Shown piece after piece: positions 6,107 to 13,894 of a stretch of DNA of 17,842 bases. The DNA is from JACKCP01 sp050253255. GTDB taxonomy: Bacteria; Desulfobacterota; Desulfobacteria; Desulfobacterales; JACKCP01. A program made the position numbers and the translations under genes. Location of the stretch: NCBI GenBank assembly GCA_050253255.1, contig JBFWJK010000053.1, positions 1 through 17,842 on the forward strand, in the 5' to 3' direction. The first letter of the stretch is position 1; each line of letters opens with the position of its first letter. The notes below the pieces were generated by a model. It worked only from the letters and a program-made list of their open reading frames with translations. It ran no database searches and was not told the DNA's origin.

Positions 6107-9057
6107 TCAATCACAGGCTTCCATTCAAGCCATTTCTCTTCAGGGTTTTCATGGAGCCTGAAAACTGAATTGTTCTTTGCCGGTTTTCCCATTTTTTCAT
6201 TATCAGGAGTCGCAAGCCCAATACCGCCCTTAAGTATTGATTCCAGGGTTCCTGTTTTAATTTTTACCCCGAGAAGATTTATTTTTGCAGCGATTGCACC
6301 AGAATACCAGAATTTTGTATTTTCCCTTACTATCTGAGTGTATTTATCTTCAATAACTGCATGAATCATTACTTTGTCAAATGTTTTGCTCAACTCAACC
6401 TTTGTTATTTCACCTATTTTTATCTGTCTGTACAATACAGGTTTGCCTGGTGAAAGAGATCCGGGTTTTTCAGCTTCTAGAATTATTTCCAGTCCATTAA
6501 GAGGCCTGCTTTTAAAAACAAAAAAGCTGTTTTTAAAGCTGCCTTCTCCTTTTTCCAGTTCAATGAAGCTTCCTGTGAGAACTGTCTGAGGATTTTTGAT
6601 TCCTTCAATGGAAAATTCTGCGCTTTTCAGATGAAATTTTGATGTCTCCCTTACCAGGTTTCTGGCATCTTCATCAATAAAGGCAACTGCTTTGAAATTA
6701 TCTGACTCAGGGTTAAAGCTTATCTTTTCTATTCTGCCGACTGTAAGGCCTTTGTAGACTATTTTAGTTGTGTTTTCTTTTATTGTAAGAGCATCTTCAA
6801 GAACAAGATTTATTGAAAAGCCTTTTTCAAGGGCTTTTTGTCTTGAGTCATAGAGTTTAAAAACTGTTTTTTCAGTCTTTTCAAGGCTGTCATCTGTATT
6901 TTCAAAACCGATTCCGCCTGTAATGATTGAAGAAATAGTTTTTGACTGCATTTCAAATCCGAAAATATCACCTTTAAAATTAATTCCGGAGATATTGAAA
7001 AATTTTGTTCTTGATGAGACAAGTTTTTTAAAATCATCATAAATCAAAACCTCAAGGTTTATTTTTTCATGATCTTCTGAAATCTTTGTGCTCTTTATTA
7101 TGCCTGCCTCGATGCTTGAATAAAACAAGGGCGTTCCGGGCTTTAAGTAATTGTTTTTTGTTGTCTGAAGGATTACTGTTTTTCCCTTCATATCGGGGTG
7201 GCAGACAGGAGGTGTTTTTAAGGCTTCAAATTCATCTTCATATTCTCCATCACCAGCCAGTGTATTTATGTATGATCCTGAAAGAATTGTTTCGGCTCCC
7301 TTTATCCCCTGGATATCAATTCTTGGGCTGACAATGAAGAAAGCGCTTCCTTTTTTTGCGATATCCGGAGCATTTGAAAAAAGAGTTACTGATGCAATGA
7401 TTTTTTCCATGTTTTCCGTATATTCAAGGTCAGTTACTTTGCCTATTTCAATCCCTTTGTATTTAAGAGGTGTTATCCCTTTTTTTAGGTGGTCTGCATT
7501 TTCAAAAATTATATTTATATGTGAGTCTGCTGAAAGAGCGCTTTTCTTGTCTGAATAAAGCCTGAATACATCCCCTGTACAGGCTTTGCTTTTTTTGACA
7601 GCCGGAGTTTCAAATGCAATGGCCCCGGAAACAAGCGACTGAATATTTCCTGTCTGTATGTCTATTCCGGTAAGCCCCCCGGTAACTTTTATTCCTGAGT
7701 CATTCCAGAACCTTGTGTCTGAATAAATGAGACTGCAGTATTTTTCATAAATATGTATGCTTATGTTTACCCCATCGGGTGATAGTTCAAAACCTTCAAC
7801 TCTTCCAGCTTCGATTCCTCTTGTGTATACAGGGGAGCCTTCTGAAAAACCTTTTCTCGATTTTGACTTGAGTATTATGTGAAGACCGGGTGCTGCAGGA
7901 TCGGAAAAAGGCGGTTCGCTCAGGGCCTTGAATTCTGTCTTCGGGCTGCCGGCTGCAGGCTGCACTTCGATGTACTGACCTGAAATTATTGTGCTTAGTC
8001 CGGAAATGCCTTTAAGGTCAAGTCTTGGTCTTACCATCCAGAACTTTGAATTTTCAGTTGCCGCTGTTTTTGCATTTTCATGGAGAAGAACTGTGGCTGT
8101 TATTTTTCCGTTTTTTTTATTTACATTAATGTCGATTACTTTCCCTATTGTTATTCCTTTGTATTTTAAAGGTGTGGAATTTTTGACAAGGCCCTCTCCT
8201 GTTTCAAATTCGATTGTTATAGGGAAGCCCCTTTCAAGCGCACTTTCCCTTGTTTCATATAAAATAAATTCATCCTTGTTCTGTACAGGGTCATTGCCGT
8301 CCGGATCTGTTTCCGGTGTTTCAAAGGCAATTCCTCCGTCAAGAACCGAGGCAAATGAATCTGCTTTTATCTTTATTCCTGAAAGATCTCCTGAAACTTC
8401 TATGCCGCTTACATTCCAGAACCTTGTATTTTTTTTCACAAGCTTTGCGTACTCAGGGCTTATAAGTATTTTTATGAGAACTTCATCTCCTTTTTTGGAA
8501 AGATATCGTGACTCAACTTTTCCCACCCTTATTTTTTTGTAGAGTACAGGGGAGCCTGCAACAAGGCCTGAAACGTTTTTGGACTTAAGGATCAGGTGGA
8601 GTCCGGGAGCATTTTCAGCACTTGGAGGGGGAGAGTCGAGAGCTTTAAAAGAATAGCTTCTGGAGCCGCTTCCTGGTCTTACGGCTATGTACTGGCCGGT
8701 AAAGATTGTTTCAACTCCTGAAATGGCACCGACTTCCAGTCTTGGTTTTACGAGCCAGAATAAAGAGTCTTTTTTTGCAAAGTGTGAGTATTGTTTTTCT
8801 ATGACAGCTTTTACTGCAACAGAAGAAAAATCATCGATAAGATATATTTTTTCTACAGTTCCTATTTTGATTCCTGCATATTTAAGGGCTGTTTTACCTG
8901 CTGTTATTCCTTCTCCGTTTTTAAATTCAATTGTGATATTTATCCCTTTGTCTGAATAATAGTCATAGATCATCCATATTCCGGTTAAAAGAGCTGTGAC
9001 AGGAATAAGCCATATAAGTGAAAATCTTGTTTTTTTTATTTCAGCTTCCGGCATCAT
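6085..9057 (-). CDS. pqiB: PqiB/LetB-type MCE (MlaD-family) protein with eight MCE domains
   Basis: This 990-residue, inner-membrane-anchored periplasmic protein has one membrane helix at about 12-31 and then eight MCE domains, starting near residues 38, 151, 278, 391, 512, 625, 747 and 854. Each opens with a strand, a G-x-P/T-L-x-Y motif and a GIxIGKV-like turn. In E. coli PqiB (three domains) and LetB (seven), stacked MCE rings form a tunnel carrying lipids between the membranes; by homology this one would be longer. Domains alternate: odd ones end with an RPRL/SPRI...SGQYI pattern, even ones with W-x-x-SGI...GGIAFETP, so the array looks like four repeated pairs. It overlaps the upstream pqiA-like gene by ATGA (9054-9057); a second ATG follows immediately at 9054. 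No PqiC lipoprotein gene is adjacent, so the set resembles LetAB. The symbol denotes family only. Confidence 0.92.
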   Translation of the reverse strand: MMPEAEIKKTRFSLIWLIPVTALLTGIWMIYDYYSDKGINITIEFKNGEGITAGKTALKYAGIKIGTVEKIYLIDDFSSVAVKAVIEKQYSHFAKKDSLFWLVKPRLEVGAISGVETIFTGQYIAVRPGSGSRSYSFKALDSPPPSAENAPGLHLILKSKNVSGLVAGSPVLYKKIRVGKVESRYLSKKGDEVLIKILISPEYAKLVKKNTRFWNVSGIEVSGDLSGIKIKADSFASVLDGGIAFETPETDPDGNDPVQNKDEFILYETRESALERGFPITIEFETGEGLVKNSTPLKYKGITIGKVIDINVNKKNGKITATVLLHENAKTAATENSKFWMVRPRLDLKGISGLSTIISGQYIEVQPAAGSPKTEFKALSEPPFSDPAAPGLHIILKSKSRKGFSEGSPVYTRGIEAGRVEGFELSPDGVNISIHIYEKYCSLIYSDTRFWNDSGIKVTGGLTGIDIQTGNIQSLVSGAIAFETPAVKKSKACTGDVFRLYSDKKSALSADSHINIIFENADHLKKGITPLKYKGIEIGKVTDLEYTENMEKIIASVTLFSNAPDIAKKGSAFFIVSPRIDIQGIKGAETILSGSYINTLAGDGEYEDEFEALKTPPVCHPDMKGKTVILQTTKNNYLKPGTPLFYSSIEAGIIKSTKISEDHEKINLEVLIYDDFKKLVSSRTKFFNISGINFKGDIFGFEMQSKTISSIITGGIGFENTDDSLEKTEKTVFKLYDSRQKALEKGFSINLVLEDALTIKENTTKIVYKGLTVGRIEKISFNPESDNFKAVAFIDEDARNLVRETSKFHLKSAEFSIEGIKNPQTVLTGSFIELEKGEGSFKNSFFVFKSRPLNGLEIILEAEKPGSLSPGKPVLYRQIKIGEITKVELSKTFDKVMIHAVIEDKYTQIVRENTKFWYSGAIAAKINLLGVKIKTGTLESILKGGIGLATPDNEKMGKPAKNNSVFRLHENPEEKWLEWKPVIEKAEAEK

Positions 9058-9695
9058 AGTTTTTGTTTTTCCTTTTGGATATTGTTGTCCCAGATAAGCC
9101 TTGGATCAAAGGTCATTGCGGCAAAAAGAGTAAATAATACTACAAGAGCAAAATATGTTATTCCCGGGCCGGGATTTACTGCTGCAATATTCCCGAGCTT
9201 AACCACTGAGGTCAGCAGAGATATTAGAAAAACGTCAAGCATTGACCATTTCCCTATGAATTCAACTATAAAAAAAAGCTTTGTTCTTTCTGTGTAAAAA
9301 ATTTTCCAGTCATATTTAACAGAGCAGAGAATAAAAATAAGCCCTAAAATTTTTGCAAGGGGAACAAAAATGCTTGCTGTGAATACAATAAATGCAAGCG
9401 GCCACATTCCTGACTTGATAAACGCATTTACCCCGGAAATAATGGTATCCTGGCGTGAATTCCCAAATGCTGAAAAAGTCATTATCGGATAGATGTTTGC
9501 AGGAATATAGAAAATAAGAGCAGCTGTCAGAAATGCCCAGGTTCTTTGAAATGATTCAGGTTTTCTTGGTTGAATTTTTGATGAGCACCTGCTGCATTTT
9601 AATTTAGAATTATTTTCATTTATATAACTGTTTGGTTTTTGACACACAGGGCAGACAACTATCTGTCTTTGTAATGCAGATTCGTGTTTTTTCAT
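9054..9695 (-). CDS. pqiA: PqiA-family membrane protein, second half-size copy
   Basis: This 213-residue protein contains one PqiA domain: an N-terminal zinc-ribbon-like CPVC (15-18) and CSRC (34-37), then four membrane helices (about 53-73, 98-122, 140-166 and 176-195). The second-half hallmarks are strong: IGKWSMLDVF (147-156) and FDPRLIWDN at 196-204. E. coli PqiA and LetA are about 430 residues with two such modules fused; here the modules are separate genes, and this corresponds to the C-terminal half. PqiA/LetA is thought to be the inner-membrane partner that feeds lipids into or accepts them from the MCE tube. ATGA overlaps at both ends (9692-9695 and 9054-9057) imply translational coupling and probably matched stoichiometry. 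Confidence 0.9.
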   Translation of the reverse strand: MKKHESALQRQIVVCPVCQKPNSYINENNSKLKCSRCSSKIQPRKPESFQRTWAFLTAALIFYIPANIYPIMTFSAFGNSRQDTIISGVNAFIKSGMWPLAFIVFTASIFVPLAKILGLIFILCSVKYDWKIFYTERTKLFFIVEFIGKWSMLDVFLISLLTSVVKLGNIAAVNPGPGITYFALVVLFTLFAAMTFDPRLIWDNNIQKEKQKL

Positions 9696-10333
9696 ATGTT
9701 TTCAAGCCTTTCCCATATCTCTGAATCAGTAATAAAAGACTGGGCAGATACGGAAATAATTATAAGGGATGTAAAAAAATAAAACCCGGGCTCGACTGCA
9801 TAATCAGCTATGGAATCGAGTTTTGTCAATGCAGTAAGTGCTGCCATAAGAAAAACTTCCTCCATTGAAAAAGCTTTGACCCTGCAATAGATTTTAAAAA
9901 ATTGAAAAGACATGGGAAGCTTTTTTCTTAAAAAGAGTGATAATAGAGTATAAAAAAGTGAAGAAAATTTTAAAAGCGGCACTAAAACAGCAAAAAGAAG
10001 GACAAGGGCTGAAATGAAATAATAGCCGTAATTGTAGAGTTCAAATATTCCGCTCAAAATACTTCCTGATTTTGATTCACCAAAAAGCTTCAGTCTTATA
10101 AGGGGTGATAAAACAGCAGGGAAAAAAAGGATAAGAGAAGCAGTTGTAAGAGCCAGCGACTTGTTCACAGCACCGCTTTTTTTTGACAGGAGAATTGATC
10201 CGCACCTTGTGCATCTTGCATTAAAACCTGGTTTAAGCGCTGGTATACTCTGCAAAAGATCACAGTTGATACAGACTCTCATGTCAGGAGCTGCTTGGGG
10301 GCGGCTGGTTCTGGACGTTTGTGATATTTGCAT
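9692..10333 (-). CDS. pqiA: PqiA-family membrane protein, first half-size copy
   Basis: This 213-residue protein has one PqiA domain corresponding to the N-terminal half of full-length PqiA/LetA. A zinc-ribbon-like pair CINC (21-24) and CTRC (41-44) brackets the family motif CDLLQSIPAL (24-33). Four membrane helices follow at about 58-78, 105-130, 155-170 and 182-200, with a SMEEVFLMAALTAL segment (156-169) equivalent to SMLDVF in the partner. The start ATG at 10333 has only a weak CAGG upstream. The gap to the upstream ATPase gene is 65 bases with no hairpin, so the four genes may be co-transcribed; a weak TTGATG-like -35 in the gap leaves an internal promoter possible. Confidence 0.85.
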   Translation of the reverse strand: MQISQTSRTSRPQAAPDMRVCINCDLLQSIPALKPGFNARCTRCGSILLSKKSGAVNKSLALTTASLILFFPAVLSPLIRLKLFGESKSGSILSGIFELYNYGYYFISALVLLFAVLVPLLKFSSLFYTLLSLFLRKKLPMSFQFFKIYCRVKAFSMEEVFLMAALTALTKLDSIADYAVEPGFYFFTSLIIISVSAQSFITDSEIWERLENI

Positions 10334-10398
10334 TTTTAAACCTGAAATTTAATTGAATACAGATGATAATGCATCAAAAACTGGAGCCTTGTCTTTTC

Positions 10399-11382
10399 TC
10401 AGTCCCTGGGGAGCATTTTTTTAAGTTCTTCAAGCTCTTTTATAATCAGGCTGTTTTTTTCAATCAGGGAGTTTATTTTTTTCAGTATAGCTTCCTTTTT
10501 TAATCCGTCAATGGATTGGTTCCTGTTTTTTGCAGGGCCAAAGCTTTTTTCATCTTTGGTTTTTATAAGTTTCAGGCTGCTCTGGAAAAAATTTGAACAT
10601 GATTTTATAAAAGAATCAAATGAGGTGTCTTCCTCTTCACCTTTTTGTTCTTCTGACTGAGACAGATTTCTGCTTATCTGAAATATTTTTTTAGATGCAG
10701 GAGAGTCGGGGAAAAGAATAATAAAAGGAGATTGCATTGAAACCGCCTCAAGTACACTTTCGTCTTCAGGAATGCTTCCGAAATAGTTCAGATCAAGGCT
10801 GATATATTTATTTACTGTGGATCTGAATTTTTCAAATACCTTTTTTCCTATGTTTTCTGATTTCACTCTGTTTGCAATAATATGAACCTGGTTTTTAAAC
10901 CCATTGAACTTAAGCACTTTTAAAAGAGAATAGGCATCTGTAAGAGATGTCGGTTCAGGGACAACAGCTACGATAAGTATTGAAGATGCAAGGCAAAAGG
11001 ATAAAACGGCCTTTGAAATGCCTGCTCCGGTATCAACTATTATGTAGTCGTATTCATCAAGTTTTGAAAACTGAGAAATAATATTTTCAAGCTCTTTTTT
11101 CTCAAGGGTTTCAAACTGCTCAACTCCTGAGCTTCCCGGAATAATGTCAATATTGTTCCAGTTTTTTATTATTACTTCCTTTAAGATTTTTGAGCCTGAA
11201 ATTACATCTTCAAGGGTATATTTACCGACAATTCCCATTAGAATGTTTACATTGGCAAGACCAATGTCAGCATCAAAAAGACATGTTTTATAGCCTTTCT
11301 GAGCAAGTGAAATTGCAAGGTTGACAGCAATATTTGTTTTGCCTACTCCGCCTTTGCCGCTTGTAATTGTAACAATTTTCAA
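10399..11382 (-). CDS. FlhG/MinD-like ParA-family ATPase
   Basis: This 327-residue SIMIBI-class ATPase has the deviant Walker A SGKGGVGKT (8-16), switch I DADIGLAN (37-44) and Walker B YIIVDTGAGI (113-122). PEPTSLTDAY (142-151) and the D/N-specific strand IIANRVKS (168-175) are typical of FlhG/YlxH, which set flagellar number and position. A C-terminal extension (about 245-327) is charged, ending in a predicted coiled coil (about 295-323). It starts with TTG: an in-frame TAA lies close upstream, no ATG intervenes, and GGAG stands 9 bases before the TTG. The protein therefore begins right at the P-loop strand and lacks the N-terminal DQAxxLR helix by which FlhG activates FlhF. No flagellar genes are nearby; the same-strand downstream genes are the PqiA/PqiB set. 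The role is open. Confidence 0.85.
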   Translation of the reverse strand: MKIVTITSGKGGVGKTNIAVNLAISLAQKGYKTCLFDADIGLANVNILMGIVGKYTLEDVISGSKILKEVIIKNWNNIDIIPGSSGVEQFETLEKKELENIISQFSKLDEYDYIIVDTGAGISKAVLSFCLASSILIVAVVPEPTSLTDAYSLLKVLKFNGFKNQVHIIANRVKSENIGKKVFEKFRSTVNKYISLDLNYFGSIPEDESVLEAVSMQSPFIILFPDSPASKKIFQISRNLSQSEEQKGEEEDTSFDSFIKSCSNFFQSSLKLIKTKDEKSFGPAKNRNQSIDGLKKEAILKKINSLIEKNSLIIKELEELKKMLPRD

Positions 11383-11484
11383 ACCGATCTTCTCCGGGTC
11401 AGATTAAATAAATATTACCTGCTGGCTTTTGAGAATTTTTTTATTTTCAGGAGTTATAATCAGATTTGAGCAAAATTTTAAAGG

Positions 11485-11520
11485 AAAAAATGGCCGGGGA
11501 CATTTACCCCGGCATTTTTT
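11485..11520 (-). terminator. Terminator after the outer-membrane protein gene
   Basis: GCCGGGG (11493-11499) pairs with CCCCGGC (11507-11513) around a 7-base loop. On the minus strand the stem is followed by CATTTTTT, just after the barrel gene's stop at 11522. A T-run also follows on the plus strand (11515-11520), so it could work both ways. It isolates the barrel gene from the ATPase-PqiA-PqiB operon downstream. Confidence 0.88.
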
Positions 11521-11521
11521 A

Positions 11522-12463
11522 TCAGAAAGGTCTGGAAAGCTGGAATTTGAATTCAACGTCTCTGTCAGGATCTTCAGGGTCGGGGCCGTCGCCTCCGTTC
11601 CAGGAATCTGCCACCGGGATTACAAGTTTTGCTGTAACTTCAAAATTATATTTTCTTAAGAGATAAGTGAAAGAAGGGACAAAGTCAAATGTATTGAGTC
11701 CCGCATATTTTGTACCTGAAAGGTCATCTTCCATATGGGCATTGTAGATGAATTCACCGCCTGCAAACATTGAATCTGTTACATTGTATTCACCACCTGC
11801 AGATAAAACATACTCGTCACCGTATTTCACTTCAGATCCGCTGTCTGAATAGTCTCCGGTGAGCACATAACCTATTCCTCCCTTGACTGCAAATTTTTCA
11901 AAATACATTTTTGCATTGAATGAAAGACCAAAGTCTGTTGAACCTGTTCCCAGAGGAACATCAGCATCGTCATAATCCCCGGATGCGAATTTTACGAGAA
12001 AAACACTGTTGACAAGAAGATTGTCGAATTTTGCGAGATAGTCTGCACTCAGCCTGATATCTCCAAGTCCGCTGTCATCAACATTTCCAATTTCACGCTT
12101 TGTGTAGGGGATTTTAAGTGTGAAGTTGACATATTCCTTTGCAGCTCCGCTTAAATTCAGGGGCATGCCGTATGAAAGCGGGATATTGTATGTTTTGACA
12201 TTTTTTGTAACTGCGGCCTCAGCACCTATGGCAACCGTCTGCTGGTCTGGGAGATCTTCCTTGCCTGCCGCATCTCTGAAGGTGACGCTGTCTGATGTAC
12301 CAATAAGATCAGGAGTTGTTTTGTCGGCGGCTTTTATATTGAGTGCTTCTGTTGCTAAGTCCCCTTCATTCTCCATGTAGTGGTACTGCTCAAAAATTTC
12401 AGCTGCATGAACGGCTGATGATAAAAAAAAGACTAGAAAGACGAAATAAAATAATTTTTTCAT
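11522..12463 (-). CDS. Outer-membrane beta-barrel protein, transporter-like
   Basis: This 313-residue exported protein has a clear signal peptide (about 1-20, cleavage after AVHA). The mature chain alternates short amphipathic strands with Gly/Asp/Ser-rich turns, as in YVNFTLKIPYTK, GLGDIRLSADY and FAVKGGIGYVLTGDY, and ends in a C-terminal phenylalanine (RPF*), the usual BAM recognition signal. The pattern resembles the MetA-pathway-of-phenol-degradation/'transporter' barrel group (PF13557-like), whose substrates are generally unknown. A highly acidic turn (GGDGPDPEDPDRD, about 292-304) lies between the last two strands and could bind calcium; that is speculation. AGGAG is placed correctly before the ATG. 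It has its own promoter and terminator, so no operon link to neighbours is shown. Confidence 0.8.
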   Translation of the reverse strand: MKKLFYFVFLVFFLSSAVHAAEIFEQYHYMENEGDLATEALNIKAADKTTPDLIGTSDSVTFRDAAGKEDLPDQQTVAIGAEAAVTKNVKTYNIPLSYGMPLNLSGAAKEYVNFTLKIPYTKREIGNVDDSGLGDIRLSADYLAKFDNLLVNSVFLVKFASGDYDDADVPLGTGSTDFGLSFNAKMYFEKFAVKGGIGYVLTGDYSDSGSEVKYGDEYVLSAGGEYNVTDSMFAGGEFIYNAHMEDDLSGTKYAGLNTFDFVPSFTYLLRKYNFEVTAKLVIPVADSWNGGDGPDPEDPDRDVEFKFQLSRPF

Positions 12464-12508
12464 AAACCTCTCCTTTGGGAATAAAAAATACCAGTTAAAT
12501 CAGTTAAC

Positions 12509-12536
12509 TTTATATGAGACCAGGACGTGTGGTAAA
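12509..12536 (-). promoter_or_regulatory. Putative promoter of the outer-membrane protein gene
   Basis: On the minus strand TTTACC (12536-12531) and TATAAA (12514-12509) are 16 bases apart. The leader would be about 40 bases. A near-tandem CAGTTAAAT / CAGTTAACT (12492-12509) lies right at and after the -10 and could be an operator, though this is only suggestive. Confidence 0.45.
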
Positions 12537-12721
12537 CCAGAAGATTATTATAAGTGTTTCTCTTCGGGTTTATTAATTAAAATTGTATAAGTTTTTTTAA
12601 CAGATTTGTGAATATAAAAGAGATTTATTTGGTTTAAACTTGAATATTTTTTTGAAATAAGATTGTTCTCTGTTTTTTGCCTCCCTCAGGGGCAAATCCG
12701 GTTCAGCCTGTAAATTAAAGG

Positions 12722-13447
12722 CTATGTCAGCATATCCATGGTTTCTTTTGTATATACCCCAACGTCTTCATAAATATATAGAGGAGGCATGATTTCAACC
12801 CCTGAACTGGCGTTTGAAACTCCGCAGCAGATAACCATTACAGCATCTGTTTTCTCAAAAGAATGAATAAACCTGATTTTTTTTGGGGTAATTTTAATTT
12901 TTTCCATTTCATAAATAAGTTCGGAAGCTCTTCTGGCAGGGTAGATTATAAAAAATTTTCCCCTGTTTTTTAAAAGAGATTTTGTTTTTTCAAGGAGTGT
13001 TTTCAAATTGAGATGCAGTTCATGTCTTGCGGCTGCTTTTTCGGATAAAGGATTTATTCTTCCGGCTCCGGGCTTCTGGTAGGGCGGGTTTGAAACAGCA
13101 ATATCGCACGGACCGCCTAAGTCTTTCTGGGAGATTTCGTTTATGTCCTTGTTGATTACTTTAATTTTTTCATCAAGATTATTCTGCTTAACGTTTTTTT
13201 GGGCAATTTCATATAATGACTTCTGAATTTCTATTCCATAAACTTTAAATTCTGTATCTTTATTTTTGCAGGCAATTGATACAGGGATGATTCCGGACCC
13301 TGTGCCGATATCGAGAATCCTGTCATTCTCCTTTATACATATATGTGATGCAAGAAGAATGGGATCAATTGAAAATCTGTATCCGTTTTTATTCTGATAC
13401 ATGGATACTGAGCCGTCGAAAAAAGGTGTGTTTGTTAGATTTTCCAT
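12722..13447 (-). CDS. TrmN6-like tRNA1(Val) adenine-N6 methyltransferase
   Basis: This 241-residue class I SAM methyltransferase resembles TrmN6 (YfiC), which methylates A37 of tRNA1(Val); E. coli TrmN6 is about 245 aa. Seen here are GYRFSIDPILLA (22-33), SAM motif I DIGTGSG (46-52), the acidic motif II strand VYGIEI (69-74), and the N6-adenine catalytic NPPY (120-123). ARHE (140-143) follows, as in the family. The exact substrate is inferred from homology. The frame can be extended to 13621, but those 58 codons overlap the DUF721 gene and lack family similarity, so I start at ATG 13447. That ATG is 2 bases after the DUF721 stop and has no evident Shine-Dalgarno, consistent with translational coupling. 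A hairpin at 12676-12696 follows the gene but lacks a T-tail. Confidence 0.82.
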   Translation of the reverse strand: MENLTNTPFFDGSVSMYQNKNGYRFSIDPILLASHICIKENDRILDIGTGSGIIPVSIACKNKDTEFKVYGIEIQKSLYEIAQKNVKQNNLDEKIKVINKDINEISQKDLGGPCDIAVSNPPYQKPGAGRINPLSEKAAARHELHLNLKTLLEKTKSLLKNRGKFFIIYPARRASELIYEMEKIKITPKKIRFIHSFEKTDAVMVICCGVSNASSGVEIMPPLYIYEDVGVYTKETMDMLT

Positions 13448-13449
13448 GA

Positions 13450-13758
13450 CTACTGCATGAACTTTATGTCTTTTATCATTTTTTCTCCGAGATGGGTGTT
13501 TAAATGCTTTATTATCTGATCTTTTGAAAACTGTATTTCCTGAATAAAAGCAGAGCCGGGCACTTTGACAGTTAAAAGACCGTTTTTCAAGGAAACAGGA
13601 AAGGAACCGGAGCTGATCCACTCATCAAAAGATGCCCATACAGAAGAAATTTCCTTTAAAGCATCTTCGTCAAAAGCAATCGGTTTTACAATTTCCTGAA
13701 TCAATGGTCGTATGTGGGAGAATCTTTTGTTACGTGCTCTTTTTTTGAAATTGTTCAT
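13450..13758 (-). CDS. DUF721 (DciA-like) protein
   Basis: This 102-residue protein matches the DUF721 pattern: a central W (VWASFDEW, 40-47), the SLKNGLLTVKVPGSAFIQEI strand region (56-75), and a C-terminal KHLNTHLGEKMIKDIKF block (84-100). The family includes DciA, the ancestral loader of replicative helicase DnaB in bacteria lacking DnaC. DciA proteins usually add a second region, so this short form contains only the KH-like domain; a DciA role here is inferred. It is the first gene of a two-gene unit with the TrmN6-like methyltransferase, and is divergent from hflK. An AAAGG lies about 10 bases before the ATG. Confidence 0.75.
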   Translation of the reverse strand: MNNFKKRARNKRFSHIRPLIQEIVKPIAFDEDALKEISSVWASFDEWISSGSFPVSLKNGLLTVKVPGSAFIQEIQFSKDQIIKHLNTHLGEKMIKDIKFMQ

Positions 13759-13778
13759 ATTGGTAAAACCTTTTATTC

Positions 13779-13808
13779 TTGACTTAACATCAGCCGATAA
13801 TTTATTTT
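13779..13808 (+). promoter_or_regulatory. Candidate promoter of hflKC
   Basis: TTGACT (13779-13784) and TATTTT (13803-13808) are 18 bases apart, upstream of hflK with a leader of about 80 bases. Matches are 5/6 and 4/6. It overlaps the region just before the divergent DUF721 gene, so both directions may share control. Confidence 0.35.
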
Positions 13809-13894
13809 AATTGTTTACATATCTTTTTCAGGCTAAAGGTTCAAGTCTGTATATATCATTGAAAATTAATTTTTTAAAAAAGGCGGTTATAAAC

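Noticed and set aside
6374..8959. Several plus-strand open frames of 70-180 codons across the MCE gene
   Set aside because: They are antisense shadows of the repeated MCE domains, lack ribosome binding sites, and show no family pattern.
12676..12696. Hairpin TTTGCC / GGCAAA after the TrmN6-like gene
   Set aside because: On the minus strand, where the gene ends, the stem is followed by A-rich rather than T-rich sequence, so it does not fit a rho-independent terminator.
13448..13621. N-terminal extension of the TrmN6-like reading frame by 58 codons
   Set aside because: It overlaps the DUF721 gene in another frame, is Cys/Arg/Lys-rich without family similarity, and the shorter start matches TrmN6 length.
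13811..13894. 28-codon upstream extension of hflK
   Set aside because: The extension is unlike HflK, which typically starts MNWDWxK; the ATG at 13895 has an appropriate ribosome binding site.
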